Assembly (NCBI RefSeq): GCF_002776525.5
Contig: NC_045436.1
Span: forward strand, 160,169,990 to 160,233,989
From: Piliocolobus tephrosceles
Taxonomy: Eukaryota; Chordata; Mammalia; Primates; Cercopithecidae
Reading direction: 5' to 3'
Length of the DNA: 64,000 nucleotides
Shown here: in pieces, positions 62,045 to 64,000 of the stretch
How positions within the stretch are numbered: the stretch's first letter is position 1
How the letters are laid out: the number at the start of each line of letters is the position of its first letter
Made by a program: the position numbers and the translations under genes
The notes under the pieces: model-generated
The model's database searches: none
Seen by the model: only the letters and a program-made list of their open reading frames with translations
Told to the model about the DNA's origin: nothing

Positions 62045-62877
62045 ATCATGCAGACATGTCAATGTCAGAGAAAACGCCTGCAGGATAAACCTGCAGGGAA
62101 AGGGGGAGCAGGAGAGGAAGAAAGAGTCTGAAAAACTCTAAAAAACATCCACCTCTGAATCATCCACTCTGTCCCCAAAATTAAGAAAGGAACAACCAGC
62201 AACAAGAAAGCAGATGAGGAAGCTCTGCATCAGAGGCTGGATGGTGGCTTAATCTCTCGCTGACATCCTACTTTTTCACATGATCCTTGTGATCTCTGTG
62301 ACTCTCCAAAGAAGCCAAACACTTTACAATCGGATTAAAAGCAAAACCAAACCTTGCAGGCTGGGAGAATGTGGAGCTGGCAAGGTCAGAGGATTAAACC
62401 CAAATGCCCAGAGCAAAGTTTCACCGTGACAGCCTGTTTGTGCAGGGTGGCTGGGGTGTGCCCGCCTGGCGGCGGTGCCAGGGCTGAAAGGGCAACGTGC
62501 CTTCGCAGGCAGCATCCTCAGGTGTTAGACTCGCTGCCACAGGCCCCCAGAGTGTGAAGACATGAGGGACAGACAAGTTGACCTCAAACCTGACCACCAG
62601 GGGCGACAGCATTGACCCTGCAGCAAGCACAAGACTCAAGTGGTCTGCAATGAAGGGGAAGGAGTTTCCCGGATGAGAGTGTGGGGATTAAAGAAGCCCA
62701 TTGAGCTTTCTGCACAGGCATTCACTGCATGGATCAGCAGTGGAGACGGGAGGCCAGGACAGAGCCGCTCCTGATGGCTGTAGCCCGGCTGCTTGGTGCT
62801 GACACAAGCAGCCCCTCTCACCTCTCAGGTATCACAATGCCTCTTCCTCTCAGGCCACACTAAAGAGGATTTATCTG
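62045..62877. other. Non-Alu stretch, locally GC-rich
   Basis: About 830 bp. 62450-62610 is GC-rich (CCCGCCTGGCGGCGGTGCC) with a few CpGs. Frames on both strands lack domains. No repeat recognised. Confidence 0.4.
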
Positions 62878-63155
62878 CAGGGTGTCATGGCCCACGTCCT
62901 ATAATCCCAATGCTTTGGGTGGCCTAGGTGAGAGGATCTCTTGAGCCCAGGAGTTTGAGACTAGCCTGGGCAACATGGTGAAACCTCGTCTCTATGAAAA
63001 AAAAATAAGTAGAATGTTAGCTGGGCGTGGTGGTGCACGTCTGAGGTGGGAGGCTCACTTGTGCCCAGGAGGCTGAGGCTGCAGTGAGCCATGTTTGTGC
63101 CACTATACTCTAGCCTGGGCAACAGAGCAAGAGCCTGTTTCAAAAATAAAATAAA
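62878..63155 (+). mobile_element. Alu, diverged
   Basis: GGGTGTCATGGCCCACGTCC; the right arm lacks about 35 bp before CTGAGGTGGGAGGC. Confidence 0.9.
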
Positions 63156-63183
63156 AATAAGGTACAAATAAAGAAGCTTTTTC

Positions 63184-63506
63184 TTTTTTTCTTTTTCTTT
63201 GAGATGAAGTCTCACTCTGTTGCCAGGCTAGAGTGCAGTGGCGCCACCTCAGCTCACTACAACCTCCACCTCCCGGGTTCAAGCGATTCTCCTGCCTCAG
63301 CCTCCCGAGTAGCTGCCTCCCAAGTAGCTGGGACTACAGACGTGCACCAACATGCCCAGTTTTATTTTATTTTATTTTTTGTATTTTTAGTAGAGACGGG
63401 GGTTTCACCACGTTGACCAGGATGGTCTCGATCTCTTGACTTCATGATCCACCCGTCTTGGCTCCCAAAGTGCTGAGATTACAGCTGTGAGCCACTGCGC
63501 CTGAAC
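63184..63506 (-). mobile_element. Alu
   Basis: AAAGA(A/G)GCTTTTTCT flanks both ends. A small duplication repeats AGTAGCTG around 63306-63330. Confidence 0.94.
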
Positions 63507-63595
63507 TTTAAAGAGGCTTTTTCTACTATCATGTAGAACCTGGGAGAAAAAAAATGCTACAAAACAAGATCTCCTGCAGTTCTGGAAGCCAGAGT

Positions 63596-63636
63596 AGGAA
63601 GGAAGAAAGAAAAGAAAGAAGGAAGGAGGAAGGCTT
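63596..63636. repeat. (GGAA/GAAA)n purine tract
   Basis: GGAAGGAAGAAAGAAAAG and onward. Confidence 0.85.
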
Positions 63637-63689
63637 TAAATTTAGAAAGAAAATCAATTAGCAATTGTTTTCTACAAAGAAATGGTTCA

Positions 63690-63985
63690 GGCCGGGCACA
63701 GTGGCTCACGCCTATAATCCCAGAAGTTTGGGAGGCCAAGGCGGGTCAATCACGAGGTCAGGAGTTCGAGACCAGCCTGGCCAACATGGTGAAACCCCAC
63801 CTCTACTAAAAATACAAAGAACTAACTGGGCATGGTGGCAGGCGCCTGTAATACCAGTTACTCAGGAAGCAAGGCAGGAGAATTGCTTGAACCCGGAAGG
63901 CAGAGGTTGTAGTGAACTGGGATCGCGCCACTGCACTCCCAGGCCACAGTGCAAGACTCTGCATCAAAAAAGAAAAAAAAAAAAA
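63690..63985 (+). mobile_element. Alu
   Basis: GGCCGGGCACAGTGGC; A-rich tail then GTTCA, which also precedes the element. Confidence 0.94.
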
Positions 63986-64000
63986 GTTCAAATTTACCAC

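Noticed and set aside
1..64000. tRNA, snRNA, Y RNA, 7SL/7SK or rRNA genes
   Set aside because: Their conserved openings were looked for by eye and not seen. 7SL similarity is only through Alu.
1..64000. A previously undescribed multi-gene system
   Set aside because: No intact gene is visible; the interest of this window lies in its repeat and rearrangement history.

Overview
This window is 64 kb of nuclear DNA from a catarrhine primate, most likely an Old World monkey. About 108 Alu elements or fragments in both orientations cover roughly 45-50% of it. The lineage call rests on one young, nearly intact Alu (about 42991-43293) that carries variants I associate with the Old World monkey AluYRa/AluMac group: GGCTCAAGCC, GAGACGGGCGG, GGGCGAGGTGGC, GCGTAAACC and GAGATCCGGCC. 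Two runs of N (400 and 100 bases), both inside Alu sequence, indicate a draft assembly.

I find no intact protein-coding gene and no exon I can defend. The open frames of 60-180 codons are almost all reverse- or forward-read Alu, low-complexity repeat or LTR sequence. The window reads as an intron or intergenic stretch in an Alu-rich isochore. Two L1-mediated retrocopies are present: a broken, minus-strand processed pseudogene of SKP1 (about 21480-22840) split by an Alu, and a plus-strand retrocopy of an unidentified mRNA (6677-8126) whose 5' end is an MST/THE1-type LTR piece, suggesting an LTR-initiated transcript was copied.

Layout: 1-1154 non-Alu sequence; 1155-8634 an old L1MA-type LINE shredded by about fifteen Alus and by the unidentified retrocopy; 8635-16800 Alus with MIR, L2, MLT1 and MER5 remnants; 16800-20970 Alus, an L1P 3' end, a gap and the first copy of an old local duplication; 21416-22840 the SKP1 retropseudogene; 22840-29250 Alus separated by two AT-rich or single-copy blocks (23326-24509, 25500-26503); 29250-32330 the second copy of the old duplication and a solo HERV9-type LTR12; 32330-42980 Alu clusters with MIR, L1M and CR1/L3 relics; 42980-47340 the young AluYRa and a solo MER11 LTR inside an Alu; 47340-51660 MIR, MLT2, L2 and a palindromic DNA-transposon relic; 51660-64000 Alus, an unassigned LTR, MER5 relics and a complex TG minisatellite.

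The least expected signal is a set of short local copies that resemble template-switch insertions: 64 bp of the LTR12 repeated in inverted orientation about 0.85 kb away beside a TG/TA tract (63/64 identical), 48 bp of a MIR repeated inside the TG minisatellite about 1.0 kb away, about 90 bp copied about 0.94 kb away between 10-bp direct repeats, and a duplication with filler inside an Alu. Other notable points are two places where two Alus inserted successively at the same target, and an old duplicated block at about 17.5 and 30.1 kb. All family names come from recognition by eye, with no database search; repeat boundaries are good to about 10 bp unless target-site duplications (TSDs) are given.
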